A DNA stretch of 64,000 bases from Planococcus sp. MSAK28401 (GTDB lineage: Bacteria > Bacillota > Bacilli > Bacillales_A > Planococcaceae): contig NZ_JAAMTH010000001.1 of NCBI RefSeq assembly GCF_018283455.1, positions 3,019,501 through 3,083,500 on the forward strand. Direction: 5' to 3'. Each line of letters opens with the position of its first letter. The first letter of the stretch is position 1. The notes under the pieces were generated by a model. The model searched no databases. It was not told the origin of the DNA and worked only from the letters and a program-made list of their open reading frames with translations. The position numbers and the translations under genes are program-made. Of the stretch, positions 1 through 10,908 are shown piece by piece.

Positions 1-658
1 TGCTCTTCAAGTACGCGTTGTATCCGTTCGTCATCCTGAGAGCTGCCAGCCAGAAATAATAATCATCCGTCTTTTCTTTTCTGACGCGTTCACGCGTCCG
101 CTCGCAGACGACATTCAAAATGCGTGCCGTCTTTTCCGCCCGCTCGAGCCATTTGGCGATTTTAATCATTTGATACGCCACACCCCTGGACATCGAGGAC
201 TCGACAATTCCCTGGGAAATAAGCGAAGTCGTTTTGATGTTTTCAAGGAATGACCTCATGTCACGGACTGAACTGTTTTTCAAATCCATATCCGCAAGCG
301 CCAAATACGAACGGTTCCAGGTTTCCCAATAATCATCCGGAATATGGTCACGGCTGATGCGGGCATTTTCACGAACAACCATGGAACAACTGGCGACTGA
401 ATTGGAATTTTCCTGCGCCATCGCCAAATATTGCACCAGCTCCGATTCTTCATACGTCGGATTGGCCTTGATCCGGCGCATCGTTTCCGTCGAATCACAG
501 ATCTCAAAAATCAGCCGCCAATCCGAATCACGTACCAGCTCTTCATCGGCCGCTTCAATCATCTGCAGCAATTGCACGTCGAGGATGCGCGCATTGTTCT
601 CCGCCCGCTCGACATTCCGGGACATCCAATACAATGAATTTGCAACACGGCTTAACAT
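1..658 (-). CDS. alpha-E domain protein (DUF403), C-terminus cut by window edge
   Basis: Read from the minus strand, an open frame starts with ATG at 658 and runs to the window edge without a stop (about 219 codons). The N-terminus, LSRVANSLYWMSRNVERA, is the hallmark of alpha-E (DUF403) proteins, helical proteins of unknown biochemical role of about 315 residues, so roughly a third is missing. The start codon directly follows the TAA of the ATP-grasp gene, which indicates translational coupling. In many bacteria this pair is followed by a transglutaminase-like protease and is suspected to make or ligate a peptide; that third gene would lie off the window. Family call is secure, function is not. 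Confidence 0.9.
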   Translation of the reverse strand, partial: MLSRVANSLYWMSRNVERAENNARILDVQLLQMIEAADEELVRDSDWRLIFEICDSTETMRRIKANPTYEESELVQYLAMAQENSNSVASCSMVVRENARISRDHIPDDYWETWNRSYLALADMDLKNSSVRDMRSFLENIKTTSLISQGIVESSMSRGVAYQMIKIAKWLERAEKTARILNVVCERTRERVRKEKTDDYYFWLAALRMTNGYNAYLKS

Positions 659-2116
659 TTACGCATCCTCCCCTTCTTCTTTCTTTTTAAACACCCACGT
701 GTCTTTTCCGCCGCCGCCCTGTGAAGAGTTGACAACAAGCGATCCTTCTTTCAGCGCGACACGGGATAATCCGCCAGGCAGGACATGAGTCTTTTCGCCC
801 CTCATGACGAATACCCTCAAATCCACGTGACAAGGGTAGAACTTGTCTCCTTGGTAAGCAGGTGCGCGGGACAGCTTGATCGTCGGCTGCGCTATATATT
901 GATGAGGCGTTTCGATAATTTTCTCCCTGAACTTTTCGATCAGCTCCTTCGAGGCGTGCGGGCCGACGAGCATGTCGTAACCACCGGATGCCCCTACGTT
1001 TTTAACGACGAGCTCTTCAAGATGCTCGAGTACCCATTCCCGATCTTCAGGCTTATCAAGCAAATACGTTTTCACATTGTCGATGACCGGTTCTTCGTCC
1101 AAATAATAGCGGATCATCTCCGGCACATACGCATAGATCGCCTTATCATCCGCGACGCCGTTGCCGACCGCATTCAAAATCGCGACATTGCCCTTTTGAT
1201 AAGCTTCCATCACGCCCCGTACCCCGAGCGCAGAATCGGAACGGAATGCTTCCGGATCCAAAAAATCGTCGTCGATGCGGCGGTAGATGATATCGACGCG
1301 CTTCAGCCCACGAATTGATTTCATGTAGACGATGTTATTGCGAACGACCAGATCGCGGCCTTCGACTAAATCCATGCCCATTTGCTGGGCCAGGAAAACG
1401 TGGTCGTAATAAGCCGAATTATACATGCCGGGAGTCAATAGCACCGCAAACGGTTTGTCTTTTCTCCCTTTTGGGGCATGGTCCAAAATCGAATCGTGCA
1501 GGAAGCTCATTTGATGCTCGAGGGTCATCACCGAATGATTGACGAAAAACTCAGGGTACACTTGCCGCATAACGTAACGGTTCTGGTATACATAAGACAA
1601 TCCGGACGGGTTGCGCAAATTATCTTCAAGTACGTGGTATTTGCCGTTTTCATCCCGTATTAAGTCGATTCCCGCCAAGAAGATGTGGTTGCTGAGCGGT
1701 ATGTCGACATCTTTCATCTGCTTCTCATAATAATAGGGATTATCTTCAACTAGCTGACGCGGCACAATTCCCGCTTCAATAATCTTTTGATCATGGTAGA
1801 CATCATCCAAAAAACGGTTCAGCGCTTCTGCACGCTGTGTCATTCCTTTTTCTACGACTTCCCATTCTTCCGGCGGGATAATGATCGGCACAAAGTCGAA
1901 CGGCATTGTCCGTTCAGTTCCTACATTATTATGGTAGACAGTGAAAGTGATTCCTTGGCGGAGAAACGACAACTGTGCCGTTTCATGCTTTTCTTTTAAT
2001 TCATCTTCTGAAAATCGCTTGATCACTTCATGGAAAGTCTTGTAGTGGGCTTTCGGTTTTCCATCGGGCATAAACATCTCATCAAAAAATGGACTGGTTT
2101 TATAGTCGTTAAACAC
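659..2116 (-). CDS. circularly permuted ATP-grasp protein (DUF404/DUF407 type)
   Basis: 485 residues starting at a GTG, chosen because GAGGGGG lies just upstream and the protein then begins MFNDYKTSPFFDEM, typical of the family. Circularly permuted ATP-grasp proteins are predicted ATP-dependent carboxylate-amine ligases. Visible motifs are KDVDIPLSNHIFLAGIDLIR, the NLRNPSGLSYVYQNR segment and VKNVGASGGYDMLVGP near residue 390, plus VDLRVFVMRGE toward the C-terminus. The stop abuts the start of the alpha-E gene, so the two form an operon. Substrate is unknown; a peptide-ligase role is inferred from the fold only. Confidence 0.9.
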   Translation of the reverse strand: MFNDYKTSPFFDEMFMPDGKPKAHYKTFHEVIKRFSEDELKEKHETAQLSFLRQGITFTVYHNNVGTERTMPFDFVPIIIPPEEWEVVEKGMTQRAEALNRFLDDVYHDQKIIEAGIVPRQLVEDNPYYYEKQMKDVDIPLSNHIFLAGIDLIRDENGKYHVLEDNLRNPSGLSYVYQNRYVMRQVYPEFFVNHSVMTLEHQMSFLHDSILDHAPKGRKDKPFAVLLTPGMYNSAYYDHVFLAQQMGMDLVEGRDLVVRNNIVYMKSIRGLKRVDIIYRRIDDDFLDPEAFRSDSALGVRGVMEAYQKGNVAILNAVGNGVADDKAIYAYVPEMIRYYLDEEPVIDNVKTYLLDKPEDREWVLEHLEELVVKNVGASGGYDMLVGPHASKELIEKFREKIIETPHQYIAQPTIKLSRAPAYQGDKFYPCHVDLRVFVMRGEKTHVLPGGLSRVALKEGSLVVNSSQGGGGKDTWVFKKKEEGEDA

Positions 2117-2256
2117 GTGGCCAAACCCCCTCTGTTAGAATACCGCCAGTAACTTCCGCTGATTTTTAAAAGATATGAATTTTCTGTCTACTGGAGGGAA
2201 AGAAAAAGCCATGCCCATGCTCGGCATAGCTGTTCTTTGTTCTATTATAACCGAAG

Positions 2257-2799
2257 TTATTTTTTTGTTGTGTCATCGCTTGAAGATTTGTCAGAAGATG
2301 GACCAGTTTCCGGATTCTTTTTCAATGAATCCGTATAGTCGGTGCTACCGCCGAATTGGCCGCCGCTCGGTTTGTCGGACTCTGTAGAGGACCCAGTAGA
2401 CGAGGACGAGCCGTTGTTCGACGAAGATGTCGTTTTACCTGTTGCAGAATCCGAGCCTTTTGTTTCGCCGACTTCATCTTGGACAGTCTTATTCGCTTGG
2501 TCGAGCGCGTCTTTTTCCTTATCCATCATTTGCTGTTGCTTCTCGATGGTCGTCTTGACTGTATCGACTGCTTTGTTAATATGAGGCTTCACTTTGTCGA
2601 CCATGCCTCCCGATTGTTCGTTGAAGCGGTCCAAATTCTTTTTGATGTTTTCTTTCATATCGTTTGTATTCGTCGAAGAGCTACCGGTATTTTGCGTGTT
2701 GCCAGTTTCCGATTTTTTCTGTGTCATTGCTGCCCCGATTGCTGCTCCTACACCAAGCAATACAAGTTTGCTGAAAAATCCACCTGATTTTCTTGCCAT
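2257..2799 (-). CDS. YtxH-like membrane-anchored protein with Ser/Gly-rich tail
   Basis: 180 residues, with GGAGGAGG upstream of the ATG. The N-terminus holds one glycine-rich hydrophobic segment (LVLLGVGAAIGAAM, residues 12-25) like YtxH proteins, followed by a helical, charged region (about 45-110) and a low-complexity Ser/Thr/Gly/Asp tail (about 115-180). YtxH-type proteins are small stress-associated membrane proteins of unknown mechanism in Bacilli. It appears monocistronic: the ATP-grasp gene starts 140 bases further on. Family assignment rests on the hydrophobic segment and architecture only, since the rest is low complexity. Confidence 0.7.
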   Translation of the reverse strand: MARKSGGFFSKLVLLGVGAAIGAAMTQKKSETGNTQNTGSSSTNTNDMKENIKKNLDRFNEQSGGMVDKVKPHINKAVDTVKTTIEKQQQMMDKEKDALDQANKTVQDEVGETKGSDSATGKTTSSSNNGSSSSTGSSTESDKPSGGQFGGSTDYTDSLKKNPETGPSSDKSSSDDTTKK

Positions 2800-2889
2800 T
2801 TTATGACCTCCTCCTCAAATTTTATAAATCTTAGTGTAGTAAGTATAGACGGAATTGCCTATTTTCAAACATCACCTCCTTAAAAAGGA

Positions 2890-2919
2890 AAAGGACACTC
2901 TTGTGGAAGAGTGTCCTTT
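2890..2919 (-). terminator. terminator after the HD-GYP gene
   Basis: Perfect 13-bp inverted repeat (arm AAAGGACACTCTT) with a four-base loop. The stop codon of the HD-GYP gene lies inside the stem. The T-tract on the minus strand is interrupted. Confidence 0.8.
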
Positions 2920-3886
2920 ACGGTGTATCTGTTAATTTTCCTTCTTCTAACAATACTTGCTTAAACGCTTTTACGACTTCCTCATCATATTGGATACCGA
3001 TCAACCGCTCGATTTCGTTCATCGCGTATCCGGCCGTGAACGCAGAACGGTAAGCGCGGTCTTCTGTCATCGCATCAAAAGTATCGCAGACGCCAATTAT
3101 TTTCGCCTCGATTAGGATTTCATTGCCTTTCAAGCCGAATGGATATCCTCGCCCGTTCACCCGTTCATGATGCTGCTCGACAATATCGGCAATATCTTTA
3201 TAAGGGGTGTCGCGAATCATATCCGCGCCGTCCCCTGGGTGTTTTTTCACCAGGTCAAACTCTTCGTCCGTCAATTTGGAAGGCTTTTTCAATACTTCCT
3301 CAGGAATATTGATTTTGCCGATATCGTGAAGGATGGAAGCCAGGAATAAAGATTCCATATGTTCTCTCGTTAACTTTAATTTAGCAGCAGTTTTAACAGC
3401 ATAATTGGCTACTCGGGCACTATGGTTGAACGTATAACGGTCCTTTTGCTCAACTCTTTCGCCAATTTTTCTTAACTCTTCGATGATTTTGCTTAAATAA
3501 TGAAAGACAGGAGCAGTTGATACGGAAAAAAGTGTCACTGTTTCTATAACCCTGAAAGAAACAGGTACTTCCAATTCGTTACATGAAAAGAAGCCATCCT
3601 TGCTTAAAGTAATGATATTCCCTTCAACTTCCGCCTGAATCTCTCCTTCTAATATGTAATAGAATTCATGAGCATTGGCAACTTCACTTGGAAAAAGGAT
3701 AAAGCTATTATCTTTTAGAATTGTTTGTTTTAGAAGTTCCAGACCTCCCCCTCTTCCCAATAAAGACAGAGTGGTTGTATCATTTTCAATTTTTTCCAGA
3801 TATTTTCCCTTTAATATATCCAAGCCTCTCACAAATTCACTTCCCTTATATAAAAAAAATGAGAGCAAAGTTTCCTCTACCCTCAT
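2918..3886 (-). CDS. HD-GYP domain protein, probable cyclic-di-GMP phosphodiesterase
   Basis: 322 residues. The C-terminal half is an HD-GYP domain: HD of HDIGKINIPEEVL at 187-188, KKHP near 214, HHE at 239-241 and GRGYP at 245-249, so metal and GYP residues are intact and it should hydrolyse cyclic-di-GMP. The N-terminal 130 residues are not a receiver or PAS domain; the stretch HEFYYILEGEIQAEVEG (73-89) resembles a small cupin or cyclic-nucleotide-binding-like beta barrel and is probably a ligand sensor. It lies 32 bases downstream of the small secreted-protein gene, so the two are likely cotranscribed. The GGDEF-EAL protein at 60.3 kb is the other cyclic-di-GMP gene here. Confidence 0.88.
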   Translation of the reverse strand: MRVEETLLSFFLYKGSEFVRGLDILKGKYLEKIENDTTTLSLLGRGGGLELLKQTILKDNSFILFPSEVANAHEFYYILEGEIQAEVEGNIITLSKDGFFSCNELEVPVSFRVIETVTLFSVSTAPVFHYLSKIIEELRKIGERVEQKDRYTFNHSARVANYAVKTAAKLKLTREHMESLFLASILHDIGKINIPEEVLKKPSKLTDEEFDLVKKHPGDGADMIRDTPYKDIADIVEQHHERVNGRGYPFGLKGNEILIEAKIIGVCDTFDAMTEDRAYRSAFTAGYAMNEIERLIGIQYDEEVVKAFKQVLLEEGKLTDTP

Positions 3887-3918
3887 ACTACTCTTTTTAT
3901 TAATTATCTACAATATGC

Positions 3919-4389
3919 TTACCAGGAAACTACTACAATTGGGTCGATTTTAGCAGTTTTGTCTGCGAAATCTTCCTCAACCAAAACAATATCAGCTACG
4001 ATTCCTGATTCAGTAGCATCTTTAATTCCTTCTAATGTAATTTCTTCAGCTTTTTTCTGCAAAGCTTTAATCAATTGCGCGATTTCTTCTTCGTAATTAG
4101 CTGTAAGTTCGGCTTGTTTCGCTTCATCTTCTTCAGAAGCCAATTGATTGATATATTCCTCGTGCAACTCAGCGGCTTTTTCTTGGTTTTTCACGATTTC
4201 CGCTTCAATTTTTGCATTTACGCTGTTGATGTCTTTGATAGCTGCCTGCACTTCCGCACTCATGCCTTCCTCAATTTCATAGTACGGAACTTCCGATACT
4301 ACGAGCAACTCTTCTGCAAAAGCTCCTGTACCTAAAGATAAAATCATTAAAAATGAAAAAGCGACAGCTGCAATACTTTTCTTAAACAT
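3919..4389 (-). CDS. small secreted helical protein, unknown function
   Basis: 156 residues when started at the ATG at 4389, which AGGAGG precedes by six bases; an in-frame ATG 18 bases upstream has no better site. It has a classic Sec signal peptide (MFKKSIAAVAFSFLMILSL, cleavage after AFA). The mature protein is acidic and helical with Glu/Lys/Ala-rich segments (about 45-110), probably a coiled coil, ending in a hydrophobic VVVSW. No family is recognised. Being directly upstream of the HD-GYP gene suggests a shared transcript, but not necessarily a shared job. Confidence 0.75.
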   Translation of the reverse strand: MFKKSIAAVAFSFLMILSLGTGAFAEELLVVSEVPYYEIEEGMSAEVQAAIKDINSVNAKIEAEIVKNQEKAAELHEEYINQLASEEDEAKQAELTANYEEEIAQLIKALQKKAEEITLEGIKDATESGIVADIVLVEEDFADKTAKIDPIVVVSW

Positions 4390-4582
4390 TACATTTCCTC
4401 CTGACATTTAGTTAAATTCGTAGGTTATGAATCCTTACTGTGACTATATGCAAGGTTAACAATAGTCCTACACTGACTAGTATATATAAACCAGGACTTT
4501 GGCACAATACGAATGTAAAAATTAACAAAAAATAAATATTTGTATTTTCTGAAAAAATATTGAATGTCTTCTTTTCTTTCGT

Positions 4583-4619
4583 AAAAAAAGAGTCCGCCAC
4601 TATAAAGTGCGAACTCTTT
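4583..4619 (-). terminator. terminator of gltB-gltD operon
   Basis: Minus-strand hairpin with arms AAAGAGT/ACTCTTT plus inner CGC/GCG pairs, followed by a run of seven T, just after the gltD stop. Confidence 0.85.
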
Positions 4620-4634
4620 CTCATTGACATTCAG

Positions 4635-6122
4635 TTAAGGCAATACAGTGCTGCCCATTAAATAACGGTCGCATTCCCGTGCAGCTTCACGGCCTTCGTT
4701 GATCGCCCAGACGATCAAGCTCTGGCCTCTGCGCATATCACCTGCCGCAAAGATGCCTTCGACATTCGTGCGGTAATCGCCGTATTCGGCTTTGACGCGT
4801 GAATTGGCATGCGTTTCCACATTCAATTGGTCGATCAGCAGCTGTTCAGGGCCGCTGAATCCGATAGCAATCAAGATCAGATCCGCTTTCCAAACTTTTT
4901 CCGTGCCCGGAATTTCTTCGCGGATGCGGTTGCCTTGCTCATCGATTTTCAGTTTGACGTTGACGGTATGGACTTCTTTGACGTGGCCCTTTTCATCGCC
5001 GACGAATTTCTTCGTCATGACCGCGTAGGCACGCGGGTCATCGCCGAAAGTCGCTGCGGCTTCTTTATGGCCGTATTCTATGCGGTGCACTTTCGGATAC
5101 TGTGGCCAAGGGTTGCCTTTTTCGTCACGGATCGCGCCTTTTTGATCGTAGACATCGAATTGCACAAGGCTCTCGCAGCCATGGCGTACAGAAGTCGCGA
5201 GACAGTCTGTCCCCGTGTCCCCGCCGCCGATGACGATGACGTTTTTTCCTTTTGCCGAAATATAATTGCCGTCTTCCAAATCAGAATCGAGCAAGCTTTT
5301 CGTGCTGGCATGGAGGAAATCCATTGCGAAATGAACACCTTCTAAGTCACGCCCTTCGACATCGATGTTGCGGTGCACAGTCGCACCAGTCGCCATAATG
5401 ACCGAATCGAAATCATCGCGCAATTTTGTTGCAGGATAGTTTTTGCCGACTTCGACATTCGTCACGAAGGTGATGCCTTCCTGCTCAAGGATTTTGACGC
5501 GGCGCATGACCATATCATAAGGCAATTTCATTTCAGGGATGCCGTACGTCAGCAGGCCGCCGATGCGGTCGCTTTTTTCGAACACCGTCACGGTATGGCC
5601 CGCTTTGTTCAATTGAGCTGCCGATGCAAGCCCGGCAGGACCCGATCCGACAACAGCTACTTTTTTACCGGTGCGGTGTTTTGGCGGTTCTGGAACGACC
5701 CAGCCTTCCGCAAATCCGCGTTCGATGATTGAGCGTTCGACCGTACGGATGGCGACAGGCGGTTCATTGATGCCGAGAACACAAGCCCCTTCACACGGAG
5801 CCGGACAAGCGACGCCCGTGAATTCAGGGAAATTATTCTTCAAATGTTCACGGTGAAGCGCTTCTTTCCACTGGCCGCGATAGACAAGATCATTCCACTC
5901 CGGAATCAGGTGATTGACCGGGCAGCCGGTCGTGCCGTTGTCGAGATCCATGCCGGTCTGGCAGGTCGGGACGCCGCAATCCATGCAGCGCGCCCCTTGC
6001 TTTTGTACTTCCTGTTCAGATAGCGGAATCGTATAATCTTTCCAGTCTTTTGTCCGCTGTGCCGGGTCGCGTTCTTTTACAGTCTGACGGTCGTATTCCA
6101 TAAATCCGGTTATCTTCCCCAT
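4635..6122 (-). CDS. gltD: glutamate synthase (NADPH) small subunit
   Basis: 495 residues, the usual length for bacterial GltD. It oxidises NADPH on FAD and feeds electrons through iron-sulfur clusters to GltB for glutamate synthesis from glutamine and 2-oxoglutarate. Cluster cysteines are visible in [12 protein letters not shown] (about 41-52) and [12 protein letters not shown] (about 106-117). The FAD-binding [14 protein letters not shown] motif lies near 155, the NADPH motif [12 protein letters not shown] near 290 and the C-terminal [17 protein letters not shown] motif near 458. GGAGGG precedes the ATG. It follows gltB by 65 bases in the same operon and is closed by a strong terminator. 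Confidence 0.97.
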   Translation of the reverse strand: MGKITGFMEYDRQTVKERDPAQRTKDWKDYTIPLSEQEVQKQGARCMDCGVPTCQTGMDLDNGTTGCPVNHLIPEWNDLVYRGQWKEALHREHLKNNFPEFTGVACPAPCEGACVLGINEPPVAIRTVERSIIERGFAEGWVVPEPPKHRTGKKVAVVGSGPAGLASAAQLNKAGHTVTVFEKSDRIGGLLTYGIPEMKLPYDMVMRRVKILEQEGITFVTNVEVGKNYPATKLRDDFDSVIMATGATVHRNIDVEGRDLEGVHFAMDFLHASTKSLLDSDLEDGNYISAKGKNVIVIGGGDTGTDCLATSVRHGCESLVQFDVYDQKGAIRDEKGNPWPQYPKVHRIEYGHKEAAATFGDDPRAYAVMTKKFVGDEKGHVKEVHTVNVKLKIDEQGNRIREEIPGTEKVWKADLILIAIGFSGPEQLLIDQLNVETHANSRVKAEYGDYRTNVEGIFAAGDMRRGQSLIVWAINEGREAARECDRYLMGSTVLP

Positions 6123-6187
6123 AGTTTCCCTCCAGTTCGCATATTTTCCAAGCTTTTCTCTATGAAAGGCAGCTATTGCCGACGCTG

Positions 6188-9100
6188 TTACTTGCCGGCC
6201 GAAGCCATTTTGCTTTCTTCGAATGCGGCCATTTCAGCATCGAATTTCTCCATGCCGCTATCTTGCAGCTTGCTGATGCGTTCGTTGATCTTCAAATAGG
6301 CTTTCGGAATGACGCGGACGAATTTGGCCGAAAGGATCTCCCAATGATCCAATACGCGTTTGCCGTTGAGGCTCGCTGTGTAGCGGACATGGTTTTCGAC
6401 CATCTCTTTCAGTTCCGCAATTTCCTCAGGGTCTGCGAGCGGCTGCATATGCACCATTTCAGGGTTGCAGCGTGCGCTGAATGTTTCATCTTCATCAAGG
6501 ACATAGGCGACACCGCCTGACATGCCGGCTGCGAAGTTCTTGCCGGTATCTCCGAGAATGACGACGCGCCCGCCGGTCATGTATTCACAGCCATGGTCGC
6601 CGACGCCTTCGACGACGATCTTGGCCCCTGAGTTGCGGACGGCGAAACGCTCGCCGGCCATGCCGTGGATATACGCTTCCCCAGCTGAAGCACCATAGAA
6701 CGATACGTTGCCGATGATGATGTTCTTCTCAGGAAGGAATGTCGAATCCGCTGCCGGCTTGACGATGATCTTGCCGCCGGATAAGCCTTTTCCGACAAAG
6801 TCATTGGAGTCTCCGATCAAATTGAGCGTCATACCTTTCGGAATGAAAGCACCGAAACTTTGCCCAGCTGAACCTTGGAAGTTTAACGTAATGGTATCTT
6901 CCGGCAAGCCTTCTGCACCGTATTTGCGGGAGATGGCGCTGCCGATGATCGTGCCGGTCGCACGGTGAATATTGCGGATTGCTGTTGATACTTCAACCCG
7001 TTCGCCATTTTCGATTGCATTGCTGCAGCGCGGGAGAAGCTCCTGCACGTCAAGCGTATGCTTCAAACCATGGTCTTGCTTGATCGTCGCATAGCGGCCG
7101 ACTTTTTCCGGCAGGTCCGGCTGATAAAGAAGCTGTGTTAAATCCAGCCCTTCCGCTTTCCAATGCTTGATCGCTTTATTCGTTTCGAGCACATCGGTAC
7201 GGCCGATCATTTCGTTAATTGTGCGGAATCCGAGCTCCGCCATCAATTCGCGTGCTTCCATGGCGATAAAGCGCATAAAGTTTGCCACATGATCCGCTTC
7301 GCCGGTATATTTTTTGCGCAGTTCCGGGTTTTGCGTCGCAATCCCGACTGGGCATGTATCCAAATGGCAGACGCGCATCATGACGCATCCAAGTACGACG
7401 AGCGGTGCTGTCGAGAAGCCATATTCTTCTGCCCCCAGAAGCGCCGCAGTGACGACATCGCGGCCGGTCATCATTTTGCCGTCTGTTTCGACGACAATGC
7501 GGTCACGCAAGCCGTTCAACAGAAGCGTCTGATGCGTTTCTGCAAGGCCGATTTCCCATGGCAAGCCGGTATGCTTTAAGCTCGTTTTCGACGCAGCGCC
7601 TGTGCCGCCGTCGTAGCCGCTGATCAACACAAGATCTGCACGGCCTTTGGCAACGCCTGCTGCAATGGTGCCGACACCGACTGCAGATACCAACTTCACG
7701 CTGATGCGCGCATGCGGATTGGCATTTTTCAAGTTAAAGATCAATTCCGCCAAATCTTCGATCGAATAGATGTCGTGATGAGGCGGCGGTGAAATCAATT
7801 CAACGCCAGTCGTCGAACCGCGCACTTCCGCAATCCACGGATATACTTTCTTGCCTGGCAAATGCCCGCCTTCTCCAGGTTTCGCCCCTTGTGCGACTTT
7901 GATCTGGATTTCGTCAGCATTGACTAAATAATGGCTTGTGACGCCAAAGCGGCCTGAAGCAACTTGCTTGATGGCGCTTCTGCGGCTGTCGCCGTTATCA
8001 TCCGGGATAAAGCGTGACACTTCTTCGCCGCCTTCTCCCGAGTTGCTGCGCCCCCCGATTTTATTCATGGCGATCGCTAATGCTTCGTGGGCCTCTTTAC
8101 TGATCGAGCCGTAGGACATCGCGCCGGTTTTAAAGCGTGCGCAAATCTCTTCGACCGTTTCGACTTCTTCGATCGGAATCGGGGTGCGGTCTTTGAATTT
8201 CAATAAACCGCGCAATGATTGAAGATTGGCTTTTTCATCCGTCAACAGTTTCGAATACTTGCGGAAGGTATCGTAATTATTCGTCCGGCACGCTTGTTGA
8301 AGCGTGTGGATCGTCATTGGGTTGTATTGATGGTCTTCGCCGTTTTCACGGTACTGATACTCATCGCCGGATTCGAGCGCCGGGTTCGCCCCTTCGCGGT
8401 CGGGATAAGCGGACGCGTGGCGCAGCAGAACTTCTTTGGCGATGATATCGAGCCCAATGCCTCCAAGGCGCGAAGAGGTGCGCGTGAAATATTTATCGAT
8501 AACATCCATATGAATCCCGATTGCTTCGAAAATTTGCGCCCCTCGGTAACTTTGAATGGTTGAAATGCCCATTTTAGACAATATTTTTATAATTCCATCC
8601 GTTACGGCTTGCACATAGCTCGCTTCGGCTTGTTCGGCGTTCATGCCGTGGATATCGTCTTTCGCCACCAAGTCTTCAATCGATTCGAATGCCAAATAGG
8701 GATTGATCCCTTCCGCACCATAGCCGATCAACATCGCGAAATGATGGACTTCGCGCGGTTCCGCAGACTCCAGGAGAATGCTCATGCGCGTCCGCGTGCC
8801 TTGTCGGATTAAATGGTGATGAAGCCCGGATACTGCGAGCAGTGCAGGAATCGCCGCGTGCGTGCTGTCGACGCCGCGGTCAGACAAAATGACTAGCGTT
8901 GCGCCTTTTTCGATGGCCTCGTCCGCTTCAGCAAATAATGCTTCCAAGCGCGCTTCCATCGCTTCTGCGCCGCCATCCGCTTCAAATAGAATCGGCAAGG
9001 TGACGGCCTTGAACTCCGGCAAGTTCTGCTGGCGCAGCCTTTCAAGCTCTGCATTCAGCAACACCGGTGTTTCAAGGCGGATATGGCGTGCGCTTTCCGG

Positions 9101-10771
9101 TTTCGGATCCACCAGATTGCCTTCTGCCCCGATGGTCGTTCGGGCTGCTGTAATGATTTGCTCGCGGATGGCGTCAATCGGCGGGTTGGTAACTTGTGCA
9201 AACAATTGCTTGAAATAGTTATATAAAAGCTGTGGTTTTTTCGACAATACCGCAAGCGGTGAGTCGTATCCCATCGAACCGACCGGATCTTTTCCGTCGG
9301 ACGCCAGCGGTTTGATGATTTTCTGGACTTCTTCTTGCGTATAGCCAAATGCCAGCTGCTGCTTCAATAAGCCTTCACTGTTTGGATGCACCACTTCTTT
9401 CGGTTCCGGTAAATCCTCCAAGTCGAATAAATTGTTTTCGACCCAGTCTTTATACGGAAGCTCTGATGCAATTTGCGTTTTGATTTCATCATCCGGAATG
9501 ATCTTACCGGCTTCAAGGTCGACCAATAGCATCTTCCCTGGGCGCAGGCGGTCTTTATAGATGATGTCATCCGAAAAGATATCGAGCGCCCCGACTTCAG
9601 AGCCGAGGACGATCATGCCGCTTTTCGTAATATAATAGCGCGCTGGGCGCAATCCATTGCGGTCGAGGCAGGCTGCGATCTGGCGTCCATCCGTGAACAC
9701 GAGCGCCGCCGGGCCATCCCATGGCTCCATGAGCGTGCTGTGGTATTCGTAGAAATCGCGCTTTTTCTTATCGATCGATTTGTCGTTGACCCATGGCTCC
9801 GGCACCATCATCATCGCCGTATGAGCAAGCGAGCGGCCTGATAGGTGAAGGAACTCAAAGCAATTGTCAAACATCGACGAATCGCTTCCTGTCTCATCAA
9901 TGACCGGCAGGACTTTTTGCAAATCTTGGTCATTGAAATAAGGAGAGTTGCAAGCGAGCTGGCGGGCTCTCATCCAATTGACGTTTCCGCGAAGCGTATT
10001 GAATTCGCCGTTATGGATGGAGTAGCGGTTCGGGTGGGAACGCTGCCAGCTCGGGAAGGTATTCGTACTGAACCGTGAGTGGACGAGTGCCAACGCCGAT
10101 TTGAATTCGGGATGGTTGAGGTCAATGTAGAATGAGTCCAATTGTTCCGGAATGAGCATGCCTTTATAGACGATCGTTCCGGCAGACAAGCTGCTGAAAT
10201 AGACGTCTTTAAATTCTTCTACACCGCCCATTTCCTGTTCAATGCGTTTGCGGATAATATACAAACGGCGCTCCAAATCCATGCGCGTTTCAAGCTCCGC
10301 TGATGCACCAATAAAGATTTGGCGAATGACCGGTTTGGTTTTCGCCGCGACATTACCGACAAACGAATCGTTGACCGGCACAGGGCGCCAGCCGAGTGAT
10401 TCCTGGCCTTCTTCTTCGACAATGCGCTGGATGATGTCTTTTGCTTTCATGCGGAGATCATAATCCTGTGGCATGAAAATCATGCCGATGCCGTATTTTC
10501 CTTCATCCGGAAGAACGATTCCTTCTTTTTCACATTGCTTCAGGAAAAAGCGGTGTGGAATCTGCGTCAAAATGCCGGCGCCGTCCCCCGTGCTCGTATC
10601 AGATGATTGGCCGCCGCGGTGCTCCAAGTTACAGAGGATGTTCACTGCGTTCTGGACAATGCTATGAGATTTTCTGCCGTCTATATTAGCGATCATCCCA
10701 ATACCGCAAGCTTCATGTTCCTGGTCGGGATGATACAGTCCTTGTGCGATCGGATACTCTTTCTTGCTCAA
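6188..10771 (-). CDS. gltB: glutamate synthase (NADPH) large subunit
   Basis: 1527 residues, full length. It transfers the glutamine amide to 2-oxoglutarate. The N-terminal class II glutaminase is made as a precursor: the nucleophile Cys22 lies in EACGIGM, so a 21-residue propeptide should be removed. [16 protein letters not shown] follows. The central and FMN-binding synthase domains include the ammonia-channel region and the cluster cysteines in [13 protein letters not shown] (about residue 1130). The C-terminal GXGXG helix domain covers about 1230-1480. It is the first gene of the gltB-gltD operon; no gltC (LysR activator) lies beside it, unlike in B. subtilis. In that species this subunit is called GltA. 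Confidence 0.97.
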   Translation of the reverse strand: MSKKEYPIAQGLYHPDQEHEACGIGMIANIDGRKSHSIVQNAVNILCNLEHRGGQSSDTSTGDGAGILTQIPHRFFLKQCEKEGIVLPDEGKYGIGMIFMPQDYDLRMKAKDIIQRIVEEEGQESLGWRPVPVNDSFVGNVAAKTKPVIRQIFIGASAELETRMDLERRLYIIRKRIEQEMGGVEEFKDVYFSSLSAGTIVYKGMLIPEQLDSFYIDLNHPEFKSALALVHSRFSTNTFPSWQRSHPNRYSIHNGEFNTLRGNVNWMRARQLACNSPYFNDQDLQKVLPVIDETGSDSSMFDNCFEFLHLSGRSLAHTAMMMVPEPWVNDKSIDKKKRDFYEYHSTLMEPWDGPAALVFTDGRQIAACLDRNGLRPARYYITKSGMIVLGSEVGALDIFSDDIIYKDRLRPGKMLLVDLEAGKIIPDDEIKTQIASELPYKDWVENNLFDLEDLPEPKEVVHPNSEGLLKQQLAFGYTQEEVQKIIKPLASDGKDPVGSMGYDSPLAVLSKKPQLLYNYFKQLFAQVTNPPIDAIREQIITAARTTIGAEGNLVDPKPESARHIRLETPVLLNAELERLRQQNLPEFKAVTLPILFEADGGAEAMEARLEALFAEADEAIEKGATLVILSDRGVDSTHAAIPALLAVSGLHHHLIRQGTRTRMSILLESAEPREVHHFAMLIGYGAEGINPYLAFESIEDLVAKDDIHGMNAEQAEASYVQAVTDGIIKILSKMGISTIQSYRGAQIFEAIGIHMDVIDKYFTRTSSRLGGIGLDIIAKEVLLRHASAYPDREGANPALESGDEYQYRENGEDHQYNPMTIHTLQQACRTNNYDTFRKYSKLLTDEKANLQSLRGLLKFKDRTPIPIEEVETVEEICARFKTGAMSYGSISKEAHEALAIAMNKIGGRSNSGEGGEEVSRFIPDDNGDSRRSAIKQVASGRFGVTSHYLVNADEIQIKVAQGAKPGEGGHLPGKKVYPWIAEVRGSTTGVELISPPPHHDIYSIEDLAELIFNLKNANPHARISVKLVSAVGVGTIAAGVAKGRADLVLISGYDGGTGAASKTSLKHTGLPWEIGLAETHQTLLLNGLRDRIVVETDGKMMTGRDVVTAALLGAEEYGFSTAPLVVLGCVMMRVCHLDTCPVGIATQNPELRKKYTGEADHVANFMRFIAMEARELMAELGFRTINEMIGRTDVLETNKAIKHWKAEGLDLTQLLYQPDLPEKVGRYATIKQDHGLKHTLDVQELLPRCSNAIENGERVEVSTAIRNIHRATGTIIGSAISRKYGAEGLPEDTITLNFQGSAGQSFGAFIPKGMTLNLIGDSNDFVGKGLSGGKIIVKPAADSTFLPEKNIIIGNVSFYGASAGEAYIHGMAGERFAVRNSGAKIVVEGVGDHGCEYMTGGRVVILGDTGKNFAAGMSGGVAYVLDEDETFSARCNPEMVHMQPLADPEEIAELKEMVENHVRYTASLNGKRVLDHWEILSAKFVRVIPKAYLKINERISKLQDSGMEKFDAEMAAFEESKMASAGK

Positions 10772-10799
10772 TTAAACCGCCTCCTTTTACACGCTAATT

Positions 10800-10817
10800 T
10801 GTCATAATATTATGATA
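10800..10817. promoter_or_regulatory. palindrome at the gltB start region, possible operator
   Basis: CATAATATTATG (10803-10814) is a perfect 12-bp palindrome within an 18-base near-palindrome flanked by TGT and ATA. It sits just downstream of the proposed -10. It resembles but does not fit the 17-bp TnrA/GlnR spacing, so the protein is unknown. Confidence 0.4.
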
Positions 10818-10846
10818 GTATATCATATAACTGAATATATATACAA
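10817..10846 (-). promoter_or_regulatory. likely SigA promoter of gltB
   Basis: On the minus strand TTGTAT (10846-10841) and TATACT (10822-10817) are separated by 18 bases in a very AT-rich stretch about 45 bases upstream of the gltB start. Confidence 0.55.
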
Positions 10847-10908
10847 TTGCATTTTGTGAAAAATTTATCAAGTGCATGAAGATTCATCGCAAATCCTAGC
10901 ATTAAAGG

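Noticed and set aside
785..1318. Open frame opposite the ATP-grasp gene
   Set aside because: It is antisense to a clearly homologous gene, has no ribosome site and no family-like sequence.
4412..4630. 72-codon minus-strand frame with hydrophobic stretches
   Set aside because: It covers the gltD terminator, is AT-driven and starts without a ribosome site.
7163..7579. 138-codon frame opposite gltB, and others along gltB
   Set aside because: All are shadows of the high-GC third positions of gltB; no ribosome sites.
10800..10817. TnrA/GlnR box at gltB
   Set aside because: Only TGTNA fits; spacing is 18 rather than 17 bases and the right half mismatches.
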